From assembly GCA_013816585.1 (NCBI GenBank), contig JACDEE010000011.1, forward strand, positions 1-64,000: DNA of 64,000 bases, given 5' to 3'. Shown one piece after another: positions 51,191 through 60,496 of this stretch (its first letter is position 1; each line of letters starts with the position of its first letter). The DNA comes from Sphingosinicella sp. (GTDB taxonomy: Bacteria; Pseudomonadota; Alphaproteobacteria; Sphingomonadales; Sphingomonadaceae). The notes below the pieces were generated by a model. That model had not been told where the DNA came from. It ran no database searches and was given only the letters and a program-made list of their open reading frames with translations. The translations under genes and the position numbers were made by a program.

Positions 51191-52176
51191 GGCGTTCCCC
51201 AGAAGCCGGCGGCCGGAGGGAGGAGAAACCCGCCCTCATCAGTTACGCCGCCCGCACGATCCTTTCGAAGCCAGATCGGACCGTCAAGATCAACGAAGTC
51301 GGACAGGCCGGCCACGTGCAGCGCAGGCGCGATCGACAGGGACGAGCTGACCATGCAGCCGGTCATCAGGCCAAGTCCGTGCTGCCGGGCTTCGCGCGCC
51401 AGCTTGAGGGCAGCGGTGAGGCCGCCGGTTTTATCGAGCTTGATGTTCACCATTTGGTAGCGACGCTTCAGCAGTGGGAGGTCGGCGGCGACGTGCGCCG
51501 ATTCATCGGCGCAGATCGGAATTTGCGGCGTAAAGCCTTCCAGCCATTCGTCCTCGCCTGCAGCAACCGGCTGTTCCAGCAGGCTGACCTTTTGCTCGGC
51601 GAGCAAGGATTGAAGGCTTTCCAGCAAATTCCGGTCCCAGCTTTCATTGGGATCCACGATCAACGCCGCATCGGGAGCGGCAGAGCGGACCGCCTTTATC
51701 TGTGCTTCGGGATCGTTCGCATCGACCTTTACCTTTATGAGGGGCGCGTGCGCGATCGAAGCCGCTGCTCTGGCCATGGCTTCAGGGCTATCGATGACCA
51801 CGGTGAGCGCACTGACAATCCGGCGTGGGGCAGGCTCCCCGATCATGTCGGCCACAGCGCGGCCTGCCCGCCGCGCTTCCAGATCCCAAAGGGCGCAGTC
51901 GACTGCGTTGCGCGCGGCTCCGGCCGGCATGGCGGTTAGCAAAGTGTCGCGGCCAATACCGCGCTCGATCGATGCCCGCACTTCCTCGATGGCGGCGATA
52001 GCGCTTTCAACATTTTCGCCATAGCGCGGGTAGGGGACGCCTTCGCCGCGGCCGATCGTGTCGCCTTCTCCAATCGCCACCGTGATCACATCCGCGGCCG
52101 TCTTCACGCCGCGCGCGATCCGGAACGGATGGGTCAGTTCGAAGCGGTCGTGCTGAAGGCTGAGGGTGCGGGACAT
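51187..52176 (-). CDS. dgcA: Enolase-superfamily racemase, DgcA / dipeptide epimerase type
   Basis: A 329-residue enzyme of the muconate-lactonizing subgroup. Candidate general-base and metal residues are in order: PLIKVKVD (Lys-x-Lys), LIVDPNESW (Asp, Asn), VSLLEQPV (Glu), PICADESAH (Asp, Glu) and NIKLDKTGG (Lys). Relatives are L-Ala-D/L-Glu epimerases and N-acetyl-D-Glu racemase DgcA. The adjoining DgcN gene favours the latter. The ATG at 52176 lies inside the end of dgcN (43-base overlap). Confidence 0.85.
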   Translation of the reverse strand: MSRTLSLQHDRFELTHPFRIARGVKTAADVITVAIGEGDTIGRGEGVPYPRYGENVESAIAAIEEVRASIERGIGRDTLLTAMPAGAARNAVDCALWDLEARRAGRAVADMIGEPAPRRIVSALTVVIDSPEAMARAAASIAHAPLIKVKVDANDPEAQIKAVRSAAPDAALIVDPNESWDRNLLESLQSLLAEQKVSLLEQPVAAGEDEWLEGFTPQIPICADESAHVAADLPLLKRRYQMVNIKLDKTGGLTAALKLAREARQHGLGLMTGCMVSSSLSIAPALHVAGLSDFVDLDGPIWLRKDRAGGVTDEGGFLLPPAAGFWGTP

Positions 52177-53168
52177 AAGGTTCGGTCAATGATGGCTTCG
52201 ACACCGAACGCGATCGGGTCGGTGCAGGGAAGATTGAGATGATCCTCGGTTCGCGCACAAAGCCGGAGCGCGGCTTCGCGGTCCATCGCCGAAGTGTTGA
52301 GGCATATGCCGACGGCGCGCACTTCCGGGCTGGTTAGTCTTGCCGCCTCCAGATTGCGTTCCAGGCATTCGGCAAGGCCCGGCAAGGAACGGCCGGCTAT
52401 GCCCCGCATATGGGCTCGCCCGGGTTCGTGGCAGAGCACCAGAGCTTCCGGCTGCGCCCCATGGAGAAGGCCGAGCGAGACCCCGGCGAAGGAGGGGTGG
52501 AAGAGCGACCCTTGCCCTTCGATCAAATCCCATCCCTCGTCCGGGCGCGCGGGAGCAAGCTGTTCGATCGCGCCGGAGATGAAGTCGGCGATTACGGCGT
52601 CGACGGGCACCCCACCGCCGGCGATCAAAATCCCGGTCTGGCCGGTGGCTCGAAAATCGGCGGTGACGCCGCGCTCGCGGAGCGCCCACGTCAGGGCAAG
52701 CGTCGCATACATCTTGCCGACAGAGCAGTCGGTGCCGACAGTCAGAAGCCTGTGGCCGGCGCGCGGAATTCCCTTGCCGACGTTCAGGTTGGGCGGGGGA
52801 TCGCGCACGTCGAAAAGTTCGAGGCCACGCTCCGCGGCGAGGCTCGCCAGTTTCGGTTGATCGCGCAGGCGCTCATGCAAGCCCGCCGCGACGTTCATTC
52901 CCGCCTCAAGCGCCAAAGCTGCGTCGGCGATCAACTCGTCGGGGAGCCTGCCGCCAGCTCCGGCGATGCCGAGCACCAGGGTGCGGGCACCTTTGGCAGC
53001 GGCTTCTTCCATGGTCAGCCTTGGAAGGCCGAGCGTCTGCGGACAATCGTCGTGCCGGAATTCGCCGAGGCAATCCTCGCGGCGGAATTCGGCCAGGCCG
53101 CGCGAGGTCTTTATTCCCAGGGCATCCGCGCTGCGGCCGAGATAAAGGAGAAAGGGCGAAGGTATCAT
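52134..53168 (-). CDS. dgcN: DUF1611 protein, DgcN-type N-acetyltransferase
   Basis: A 344-residue DUF1611 family protein. The N-terminal domain (about 1-130) precedes a P-loop domain with LLTVGTDCSVGKMYATLALT, then FRATGQTGILIAGGGVPVDA and DLIEGQGSLFHPSFAGVSLG. DgcN is described as acetylating D-glutamate, after which DgcA converts N-acetyl-D-Glu to the L form. Pairing with a DgcA-like gene supports the name. First gene of the coupled five-gene operon, 70 bases downstream of the LysR gene. Confidence 0.85.
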   Translation of the reverse strand: MIPSPFLLYLGRSADALGIKTSRGLAEFRREDCLGEFRHDDCPQTLGLPRLTMEEAAAKGARTLVLGIAGAGGRLPDELIADAALALEAGMNVAAGLHERLRDQPKLASLAAERGLELFDVRDPPPNLNVGKGIPRAGHRLLTVGTDCSVGKMYATLALTWALRERGVTADFRATGQTGILIAGGGVPVDAVIADFISGAIEQLAPARPDEGWDLIEGQGSLFHPSFAGVSLGLLHGAQPEALVLCHEPGRAHMRGIAGRSLPGLAECLERNLEAARLTSPEVRAVGICLNTSAMDREAALRLCARTEDHLNLPCTDPIAFGVEAIIDRTLCPAPSAFSTTASN

Positions 53169-53238
53169 TGGTCGGGGAGCGTATCGCCGCCCCTTTCAAG
53201 TCGCGCATAGCGAGTGACGCGCCAGGCATAGCTTCGCG

Positions 53239-54123
53239 TTATGGAGCCTCGATTATCCCCGCCAGGGTTTTCAGGAAGTCCGTTGCAAGGGCGCCAGGCG
53301 GACGGTTGGTCAGGAACATGGCATGTATGTCGAACGTCAGCTGGGGCTTTAGCGGCCGCATGGCGAGCCCCGGGCCGAGTGCTGCCTGGGCGGTGAAATT
53401 GTCGACCACCGTCATGCCGACGCCCTGCCGTACTAAAGCGGCGGCAATGTAAAAGGTGCGGGCGGATACCAATTCGTCCAGTTCAAGGTCGAGGCGCTGA
53501 AGCTCCTGGGTGAAGAGCTGACCGGTAGGACCGCTGGTCGCGAGGCTGATGAACGGTTTTCCCCTCAGGCGCTCAAGCTCGATCCGCGGCGGCGCGTCCG
53601 GCATATCCTCTTCGCGATACAGGACGACCAATTCGCCTTCGCCCAGCCATTTGTGCGCGACCGGCGCGGCGGGGGGCACCTGATAGGCAATCGCAATATC
53701 GGTTTCCCGCTCATAAAGTTTCCGCAGCAGATCGTCATGATGAACGGTCTGAAGGTCGAACTTCACATCCTTGTGCGTGCGCAGGAATCGCGCCACGGCG
53801 GAGGGGATCGTATCGAGCGCGAGCGATGGAAGCGCCGAGATGCGCAACACGCCGCCGACGCCGCGCCGAAGGTTGCGGCTCGCTTCGCGCAGCGCGTGCA
53901 CCCGGTCCTGGATTTCGCCCACTTCGGTGAACAATGTGTGCGCGTCCTCGGTAGGTACCAGACCGCCATTGGTTCGGTGAAAAAGCTGAAAGCCAAGCAG
54001 ACTCTCGGCATGACGAAGCATTTTGGAGACGGAGGGCTGCGAGACATGCAGCGCCCGGGCCGCTGCGCTGACCGAGCCATTGACGTATACTGCGTGGAAG
54101 ATTTCGATGTGGCGGAGGTTCAT
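53239..54123 (-). CDS. LysR-family transcriptional regulator
   Basis: A 294-residue regulator. The winged HTH is at the start (MNLRHIEIFHAVYVNGSVSA, then LHVSQPSVSKMLRHAESLLG), and the LysR substrate-binding domain begins near residue 95 (LRISALPSLALDTIPSAVAR). ATG 54123 is taken because it places the HTH at residue 1. The frame extends 6 codons further. It lies upstream of and co-directional with dgcN, and divergent from a LysE exporter, so it may control either. Confidence 0.92.
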   Translation of the reverse strand: MNLRHIEIFHAVYVNGSVSAAARALHVSQPSVSKMLRHAESLLGFQLFHRTNGGLVPTEDAHTLFTEVGEIQDRVHALREASRNLRRGVGGVLRISALPSLALDTIPSAVARFLRTHKDVKFDLQTVHHDDLLRKLYERETDIAIAYQVPPAAPVAHKWLGEGELVVLYREEDMPDAPPRIELERLRGKPFISLATSGPTGQLFTQELQRLDLELDELVSARTFYIAAALVRQGVGMTVVDNFTAQAALGPGLAMRPLKPQLTFDIHAMFLTNRPPGALATDFLKTLAGIIEAP

Positions 54124-54250
54124 CGGCCACGGGTCTAGCATGATCTTCGGACAACGCGAACTTCGAACCCGGCCGGATCGCGCCGCTGGACCCTCGCGAA
54201 TATGTCTGGCAGCCTCCGCAACGGCCGGAGAGTTGAACGAGGGAACCAGG

Positions 54251-54889
54251 ATGATTGAAATCTATCTCCTCACGCTGGCAGGCATCGTGCTTGGGCAAAT
54301 CCTGCCCGGTCCGAATTTGCTCGCAGTCGCGGGTGCCGCGCTGGGGCAAGGCCGCAAGGCCGCCATGTTCGTCGCGCTGGGCGTGGCTACCGCCATTTTT
54401 GCCTGGGTCGCGCTAGCGGCTTTCGGATTGGGCGCGCTGCTCGCGGTCTTTCCGGCTTTGCTGACGGCGATGAAGCTGATCGGCGGCGCTTATCTTTGTT
54501 TTCTTGCCCTGAAGGCGTTCCGGTCGGCCGCTCGGGGCGACGCGGCAGCGTTTGGCGCAACCCACGCGATATGGTCTGCGCGGCAGGCCTGGCGGCACGG
54601 ACTATTGGTCAATATCACCAATCCGAAATCGGCCCTGATGTGGGGTGCGGTGGCGACGTTCCTGTTCGGTTCAGGATTGTCGCCCCTTCAGGTACTGGGT
54701 TTTGCGCCGCTTGGTTTCATGTCGGCTCTCACAGTCTACAGCATTTACGCAATGCTGTTTTCAAGCAGCACCGCCAGAGGCTCGTACGGACGGTTCGCAA
54801 GGCATGTGCAGGCCCTGTTCGGTCTGGCTTTCGGAGCCATTGGCGGGAAGCTGGTCGCCGATGGCTGCAGCGAAATATTTAAGCGGTAA
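54251..54889 (+). CDS. LysE/RhtB-family amino acid exporter
   Basis: A 212-residue membrane protein with about six TM segments and LysE signatures GQILPGPNLLAVAGAALGQG, LKLIGGAYLCFLALKAF-like MKLIGGAYLCFLALKAFRSA, and LLVNITNPKSALMWGAVATF. It should export amino acids or derivatives, possibly relieving excess produced by the D-amino-acid operon. ATG 54251 has GGGAACCAGG-type sequence before it. The frame extends upstream to 54023 over the LysR gene and is not used. Divergent from the LysR gene with a 127-base gap. Confidence 0.9.
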   Translation: MIEIYLLTLAGIVLGQILPGPNLLAVAGAALGQGRKAAMFVALGVATAIFAWVALAAFGLGALLAVFPALLTAMKLIGGAYLCFLALKAFRSAARGDAAAFGATHAIWSARQAWRHGLLVNITNPKSALMWGAVATFLFGSGLSPLQVLGFAPLGFMSALTVYSIYAMLFSSSTARGSYGRFARHVQALFGLAFGAIGGKLVADGCSEIFKR

Positions 54890-54997
54890 TCCCGCCAATC
54901 CGGGCTTGAATTGCCGGATGGCACCGTTTCGGAATGCGCGCGTTATGGACCTGGGAGGCCTGTTGGTCTTGCCTGGTATTTTGTAAAAAGGTTTTCC

Positions 54998-55600
54998 ATG
55001 GCCCGAACGATCGACCGGCTCATGCGAGTCCTCCTCTTTTCCTCATTGCTTTGTCTTGCTCCGGTCCAGCAGGCGGCCGCGCGCGAAGCGCCCGAGATCG
55101 AGAAGCGCATCGCCACGCTCGGGCCCGGGCAATTTATCTGGGAGCCTGAAGGGGCGGAAGCGGGGCAGGTGGAGATCGTGATCAGCCTGGGGCTGCAAAA
55201 GGCCTATATTTTCCGTTCGGGGACCCTCATCGGCGCCTCGACCATTTCGAGCGGACGGCCGGGCTATGAATCGCCGATCGGTCGATTCGAAATATTGCAG
55301 AAGAAAAAAATGCACCGTTCGAATCGGTACGAAGCTGCCCCGATGCCCTATATGCAGCGGCTGAACTGGTATGGTGTAGCGCTGCACGCGGGACAGGTGC
55401 CAGGCCATCCAGCGTCCCATGGATGCATCCGGCTCCCCGCAGAATTCGCCCGCAAATTGTTCGAAGTCACCCAGCTAGGCAGTTTTGTCTTCGTCGCCGA
55501 AGGTGAAATCAATTCCCCGAAAGAGGCATTGGACCTCGCCAGAGCCAATGCCTTGGCGCCCGTACCCCGTGACCGCACCCCCGGTGGGGCCCAGTCCTAG
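54998..55600 (+). CDS. L,D-transpeptidase (YkuD family)
   Basis: A 200-residue exported enzyme. A signal peptide (RVLLFSSLLCLAPVQQAAA) precedes a YkuD domain: IVISLGLQKAYIFRSGTLIG, STISSGRPGYESPIGRFEIL and the catalytic HPASHGCIRLPAEFA with the Cys nucleophile. Such enzymes make 3-3 cross-links or attach proteins to peptidoglycan. The ATG at 54998 puts the signal peptide first. A longer frame from 54911 has no support. Confidence 0.92.
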   Translation: MARTIDRLMRVLLFSSLLCLAPVQQAAAREAPEIEKRIATLGPGQFIWEPEGAEAGQVEIVISLGLQKAYIFRSGTLIGASTISSGRPGYESPIGRFEILQKKKMHRSNRYEAAPMPYMQRLNWYGVALHAGQVPGHPASHGCIRLPAEFARKLFEVTQLGSFVFVAEGEINSPKEALDLARANALAPVPRDRTPGGAQS

Positions 55601-55620
55601 CCAATCCGGAAATCAGGCTA

Positions 55621-55646
55621 GTGGCCGGCTATTTCCGGCGAGCCAC
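55621..55646. terminator. Hairpin between convergent genes
   Basis: GTGGC (55621-55625) pairs with GCCAC (55642-55646), with CCGG/CCGG pairs inside. It sits between the convergent L,D-transpeptidase and fatty acid hydroxylase genes. Weak evidence, as the stem has an internal bulge. Confidence 0.35.
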
Positions 55647-55658
55647 ATCAAATCCGGC

Positions 55659-56423
55659 TTATTGACCCCGGCGGCGGGGATGCCCCGTCGCAACGCCGCC
55701 CGACAACTCGGCCACTTTGGGCCATTTTTGGGCGACCTCTGGCGTGTAGCCGAGGTTGAATACGGTCGGGCTCTTTTCAGGGCGCTCGGACCGGTCATAC
55801 CAGGTGCCGAAAAGCTTATCCCAGAAAAAGGTGGTGATCCCGTAATTGCCACGCTCGTCGTGGAAATGATGGGCCATGTGGCGCCGCTTCATTTCCGCAA
55901 GCCATTTGCTCTTGGGTTTGTAGGCGAGATGCTGGATGCAGTGGCAGAATTCGTAGAAGCAGGTCGTCAGAAGGCCGGCCGCAAACGCCGCGCACGCGCC
56001 GCCGAATCCGCCGATAAGCCATCCCAATGGGACCGTTGCCAGGGCGATGGTCGGCACCGTCGTGTGCAGCGCACCGAACAGCACCTCCAGATGATTGGGA
56101 TCCTGATGGTGGTCGTAATGGATACGCTTCCAGGTCGACGCCAAAGGCGCGATCTTGAACATCCAGCGGCTGTGCAGCACCCAGCGGTGGAGCACATACC
56201 AGACCAGCGGATAGATAAGCGCCGAAATGGCGATCGCGGCGAGCGTCGGGACCAGGGGTGCGGGACGCCAGGCGAACAGGCCCATGGCCACCAGCGACAA
56301 CAGGACATAGCCGATTATCGCGGGATATTGAGCATAAGCGACGACCAGCTCCCTGAGCGTCATCTTGTCGAGATGATGCTCACGCTTCCAGAATGAAGGC
56401 CGCATGGGCGAGACGAGTTTCAC
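55659..56423 (-). CDS. Fatty acid hydroxylase / sterol desaturase family protein
   Basis: A 254-residue membrane di-iron enzyme. The histidine clusters are in order: HRWVLHSRWMF, HYDHHQDPNH, EFCHCIQHLAY and RRHMAHHFHDERGNYG. Several hydrophobic segments (VLLSLVAMGLFAWRP and VPTLAAIAISALIYPLVWYV) lie N-terminal. Family members hydroxylate fatty acids, sphingolipids or carotenoids. In sphingomonads a lipid A or sphingolipid substrate is plausible but not shown. It is on the same strand as the lptF-lptG-flippase operon but 110 bases away. Confidence 0.87.
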   Translation of the reverse strand: MKLVSPMRPSFWKREHHLDKMTLRELVVAYAQYPAIIGYVLLSLVAMGLFAWRPAPLVPTLAAIAISALIYPLVWYVLHRWVLHSRWMFKIAPLASTWKRIHYDHHQDPNHLEVLFGALHTTVPTIALATVPLGWLIGGFGGACAAFAAGLLTTCFYEFCHCIQHLAYKPKSKWLAEMKRRHMAHHFHDERGNYGITTFFWDKLFGTWYDRSERPEKSPTVFNLGYTPEVAQKWPKVAELSGGVATGHPRRRGQ

Positions 56424-56535
56424 GCAATATTTCCTAAATCACAATATGATAGCGCTGAACGATGCGCTTAGCCCCCAATATGTGAGCGTGTCATGAACTT
56501 GCAATAAGGCCAATTTTGGACAAGCCAAGCGACTC

Positions 56536-58068
56536 TTACCGCGCATTGTGGCTTTCGTGCACCAGATGCAGGCGGCGAGCGAAGCCGCCAAGCGCCTCGC
56601 GATCAGCCTGGGAAAGCCCGAAACGCAAGGTGCACCAGCTCGTGGCGGCCCAGAGCACCAGGATCGCGGCAAAGCGTGCAGGTCCTCCGCTGAGCGCCTC
56701 CACAATAGCCATCAGGGCTACACCGCACAGGCCGATTCCCAGGCCGCGCAGCAATAAGTTGTCGAACGGGGAGAGGCGGTCACTGACCTGCAGCTCGATC
56801 GTCGCGGCATAGGCAATCGCGATCGTCGCGGCCCCTACGGCCAAAGCCATGCCGATCTCGCCCAAAGACGGCACCAGCCACCGGGCGAGCAAAGCCCACA
56901 AGGCCACTCCAACCAGGCTATTGAGGAGGGGAAGACCGCGATGGCCGGTCATTTCGACGATGGCGGTTGCCGGCCCGACTATGGCCTCGGCCGCACGTGC
57001 GGAAACCAGGATATAGAGCAAGGGGAGGGCGGCCGCAGCTTCGGGACGGTAAAGGCTCAGAATATCCGCTCCCGCGAAGCTGAGCAGGCCCGCCATCGGC
57101 ACCACCATGGCGGTCGAGACCCGGCTCGCGAAGCGATAGATCGGGCCTAGAGCCGCACGCTTCTCTTTGGCCTGGGCGGAGCTCAAAGGCCCCATCACAT
57201 ATTGAAATGCCTGGCGGACGATCAGCGGCAGGGTCGAAATCTTGCGGGCGATTTCGAACAGGCCGGCGGCGCTGGCGCCGCGTGCCCCCGGAAGCATCAG
57301 GTTGATGATGATCGGCGAACCGTCGATCAGCATTCGCCTCGAAAGGCTGGCGGGGAGGAGGGCCAGGCCGGAACCGAGCATATTGCGCGCAAGCGCGGCG
57401 GGAATAGGAGCCCGGAGCAATAAAGGAAGGTCGTAATAACGAGCCAGCAGCCGCACCGAAAGGATCGCGGTGAGGGCGAGCGAGCTCAGATGCGCCGCCA
57501 TCAGGCCGATATTGCCGAAACCCGCCGTGAAGAAGGCGAGGGCGAAAAGGATGCGGGCAATCTGCTCCCAGAATATGCGGAGGCGGATTTCCGGCCCAAA
57601 GGCGCGGCGGGCGCGGGCGGCCGCGGTCGAAACTTCGATGAAAGTCCAGAGCGGCAGCGCCCAGGCGAAGATCCTTATCGCGGTGGGGAGGCTCGACCGG
57701 TCGTCGGGCGCGGCGGAAAAGATGTTTGCCACCACCTCTGCATTGAGGGCCGCCAGCGCCGCCAGCAAAGTCGCAGGAAGGACGGAAACAAGAAGCGCGA
57801 ACTTGACCGCCCCATACGCCTCTTCGTTGCTCCTGGCGGTGGGGACCTTGCGCTGCAAGGCGGCCGTCATGGCGAGGTCGACAATGTTGGAAACGAGGTT
57901 CACCGCGCCCCAGAGGACGACATAGAGCCCGTAAGTCGCAAGACCGAACAGCCAGGTGTAAAGCGGCTGGGCCAGTGCCTCGATCAGGGCCCCGGCGCGG
58001 GCAAGCCCGGCAAGTCCCGCGCCTTTTGCGACCTCGCCCCGAGTGACGCTGCCCCCCCCGTCGGTCAT
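56536..58068 (-). CDS. Polysaccharide flippase (MOP/Wzx-like)
   Basis: A 510-residue protein with 12-14 hydrophobic segments in the pattern of oligosaccharide flippases (LATYGLYVVLWGAVNLVSNI, then DLAMTAALQRKVPTARSNEE and AGLFEIARKISTLPLIVRQA). It would move lipid-linked saccharides across the inner membrane. The start overlaps the lptG stop by four bases, so it is coupled to LPS export genes. Substrate unknown. Confidence 0.85.
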   Translation of the reverse strand: MTDGGGSVTRGEVAKGAGLAGLARAGALIEALAQPLYTWLFGLATYGLYVVLWGAVNLVSNIVDLAMTAALQRKVPTARSNEEAYGAVKFALLVSVLPATLLAALAALNAEVVANIFSAAPDDRSSLPTAIRIFAWALPLWTFIEVSTAAARARRAFGPEIRLRIFWEQIARILFALAFFTAGFGNIGLMAAHLSSLALTAILSVRLLARYYDLPLLLRAPIPAALARNMLGSGLALLPASLSRRMLIDGSPIIINLMLPGARGASAAGLFEIARKISTLPLIVRQAFQYVMGPLSSAQAKEKRAALGPIYRFASRVSTAMVVPMAGLLSFAGADILSLYRPEAAAALPLLYILVSARAAEAIVGPATAIVEMTGHRGLPLLNSLVGVALWALLARWLVPSLGEIGMALAVGAATIAIAYAATIELQVSDRLSPFDNLLLRGLGIGLCGVALMAIVEALSGGPARFAAILVLWAATSWCTLRFGLSQADREALGGFARRLHLVHESHNAR

Positions 58069-59162
58069 TCCTCGGTCCGGATCAGAACCGTCTCGCCGAT
58101 CAACAGGAAGAGCGCGAACGGCCCCCAGGCCGCGAGCAAAGGCGGGTAGGCACCGAAATTGCCCATCGCCAGCGCGAAATTATCAGCCACGAAATAAGCG
58201 AAGCCAAGCGCCATCCCGATCACCGCGCGAACGAACAATTGACCGGATCGCGCGAGGCCGAACGCGGCGACCGCCGCCAGAAGCGGCATCAATATGGCGG
58301 AAAGCGGCCCCGAAATCTTGTGGTAGAGGCCGGCCTCCAGCGCGCCGGTAGGCCGGCCCGATTGCTTCAGATCGCGGATCGAGCGCTGGAGAGTCGCGAA
58401 ATCCTGCTCATCGGGGCTGACCTTGGCGAGTGTGAATTGATTGGGGTCGATCGTTTCGCCGCCGCGAAGCAGGGCGACCTTTCGAGTCTGGTTCTTGGCG
58501 ACGTCGAAAATCTCCGCATTGCGAAGATGCCAGGCATCGCCAGCGGGTCGGGCGCTTTCGGCGGTCACCAGATGAGTGAGAATGCCGTCCGTTCGGTGAT
58601 AGACCGTAAGGCCGCGCAGCAGGGTATTGGGGCCGCTTCCGCTCACCTGCCGGGCGAGGATCAGATTGTCTCCGTGGCGGACCCAGACATTGCTGGAAAC
58701 GCCGGTGCTGGGCGGGACCGGGCCGTAATCGACCGCCTCCCAGGCGTTCAGGGTCGCGCTGGCGCGGGTGACGACGCGCTCGTTAAAGGCAAAGGAAATG
58801 GCGGCCACGAGAAAACTGGCCAGTACCAGCGGGGCGATGATCTGGTGGGCCGAGATGCCGGCCGCTTTCATGCTCACGATCTCGCTATTCTGGTTGAGTG
58901 TGGCGAGCGTGATCAAGGTCCCCAGCAACACCGAAAAGGGGAGGAAACGCGCGATCAACATCGGAATTCGCAGCGACACATATTGCCAGAGCTGCGCATC
59001 GCCATTGCCGGGCTGGCGGAGGATCTTGCCGGATTCGCCAAGCAGATCGAGTGTCATCAGCACCAGCACAAGGGCCGCCAGCACCGCGAGGCTGCGCAGG
59101 ATGAAGGTGCGCGCCATGTAGAGCGCGATCCGTTTCGAAGGAAAGAAGTTGACGTTCATCAT
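58065..59162 (-). CDS. lptG: LPS export ABC transporter permease LptG
   Basis: A 365-residue permease of the YjgP/YjgQ family. N-terminal TM region (LRSLAVLAALVLVLMTLDLL) precedes a periplasmic jellyroll (about 130-260) and C-terminal TM segments ending FALFLLIGETVLI. NSEIVSMKAAGISAHQIIAP is the coupling region. With LptF and LptB it extracts LPS from the inner membrane. The ATG at 59162 overlaps the lptF stop as ATGA. The longer frame to 59336 lies within lptF. Confidence 0.93.
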   Translation of the reverse strand: MMNVNFFPSKRIALYMARTFILRSLAVLAALVLVLMTLDLLGESGKILRQPGNGDAQLWQYVSLRIPMLIARFLPFSVLLGTLITLATLNQNSEIVSMKAAGISAHQIIAPLVLASFLVAAISFAFNERVVTRASATLNAWEAVDYGPVPPSTGVSSNVWVRHGDNLILARQVSGSGPNTLLRGLTVYHRTDGILTHLVTAESARPAGDAWHLRNAEIFDVAKNQTRKVALLRGGETIDPNQFTLAKVSPDEQDFATLQRSIRDLKQSGRPTGALEAGLYHKISGPLSAILMPLLAAVAAFGLARSGQLFVRAVIGMALGFAYFVADNFALAMGNFGAYPPLLAAWGPFALFLLIGETVLIRTEE

Positions 59163-60376
59163 TCGGCGGCAAGCGGTTTCGCGCGTTGGCGGCGGAACAG
59201 GAACAGGCGGCCGATCAGCTTGCCGAGCTTGGCGAAGCCACGCTCGAGCGCTCCGATCGGCTGCCCTCCGGGCTTGTGGGCCAGCGTCCAGAACATCCAG
59301 AGGATCAACAGGCTGAAGAGCGCGAACGGCACCCACAAGGCGATCAGCGGATCGACCCGGCCCTGCGCGCCCATCTGCTCGGCATATTGATTGATCTTGT
59401 GGTAGGTGACGATCATCACGATCGAGACGAAGATGCCGAGGCCCGATGTGCTTCGCTTCGGCGGAACCGCCAGCGCGAGCGCCAATAGAGGCAGCAGCGC
59501 CATCATCACCACTTCAACCAGACGGAAATGAAAATTCGCGCGGGATGCGTCGCGCAGACCCTCGCTGACATTGTCGGCCCGGCCGATCTTCACCAGTTCC
59601 GGAATGGTGAGTTCGGAATTGCCGTCACCACGGCCACGGAAGCTCTCGACCGACGGCAGGTCGATCGGCAGATCGTGGCTTGCAAATCGAAGCACGCGCG
59701 GAGCCTTGTAGGTAGGCGCATCGTGCACCAGCCTGCCATTGGTCAGGCGAAGAATGATCGTGTCCGGGTCGTCGGTGGCGAGGAAGGTCCCAAGATCGGC
59801 AGTCACCGCCAGATTTCGCCCATCGCCCGCCTCGGCGCGTACGAAGACTCCGTGCAGATGCCGGCCTTCATCGTCGCTCCGGTCGATCCGAAGCGTCATC
59901 CGTTTTCCCAGATTGTTGAATTCCCCGACCTTGATCGAGGCGCCGAGCGCGCCCGATCTCAGTTCGAAGCGCAATCCTTCATAGGCGTATCGGGCATAAG
60001 GCTGGACGAATCCGACGATGGCGAGGTTCACCAGCATCAGCGCCGCGGCATATGTATAGGGCACGCGCAGCAGCCGTTCGTAGCTGAGGCCCACCGCTCT
60101 CAGCGTGTCGAGCTCCGAAGACAAGGCAAGTCGGCGGAAGGCGAGCAATATCCCAAGCGTCAGGCCTATCGGGATTCCAAGCGACAGATATTCGGGGATG
60201 AGGTTGGCGAGCATCTGCCACACCACATTGACCGGTCCGCCTTCGGTCACCACAAAATCGAACAGTCTCAACATCTTGTCGAGCAGCAGCAGCATGGCGG
60301 CAAGCGTCAACGTCGCCATCAGGGGGACGAAGATCAATTTGGCCAGATATCGGTCAATTCGGCTACCGATGCTCAA
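59159..60376 (-). CDS. lptF: LPS export ABC transporter permease LptF
   Basis: A 405-residue permease, paralogous to LptG. The N-terminal TM bundle (TLTLAAMLLLLDKMLRLFDF), the coupling region SSELDTLRAVGLSYERLLRV, a periplasmic domain, and the C-terminal PLLALALAVPPKRSTSGLG with a final TM pair support the call. It partners LptG in the LptB2FG transporter. First gene of the lptF-lptG-flippase operon, divergent from the DUF2141 gene. Confidence 0.93.
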   Translation of the reverse strand: MSIGSRIDRYLAKLIFVPLMATLTLAAMLLLLDKMLRLFDFVVTEGGPVNVVWQMLANLIPEYLSLGIPIGLTLGILLAFRRLALSSELDTLRAVGLSYERLLRVPYTYAAALMLVNLAIVGFVQPYARYAYEGLRFELRSGALGASIKVGEFNNLGKRMTLRIDRSDDEGRHLHGVFVRAEAGDGRNLAVTADLGTFLATDDPDTIILRLTNGRLVHDAPTYKAPRVLRFASHDLPIDLPSVESFRGRGDGNSELTIPELVKIGRADNVSEGLRDASRANFHFRLVEVVMMALLPLLALALAVPPKRSTSGLGIFVSIVMIVTYHKINQYAEQMGAQGRVDPLIALWVPFALFSLLILWMFWTLAHKPGGQPIGALERGFAKLGKLIGRLFLFRRQRAKPLAAE

Positions 60377-60496
60377 CTTTTAGACGCCCCTTGAACATAT
60401 TTTAGCCGCAACATTAGTCGATTTGGGTCGCATGGGGGCTTGATACAACCGGCCATGGCTTCCCGCATGGCTATAGCTTCCAGGAGCAGACTGGTC

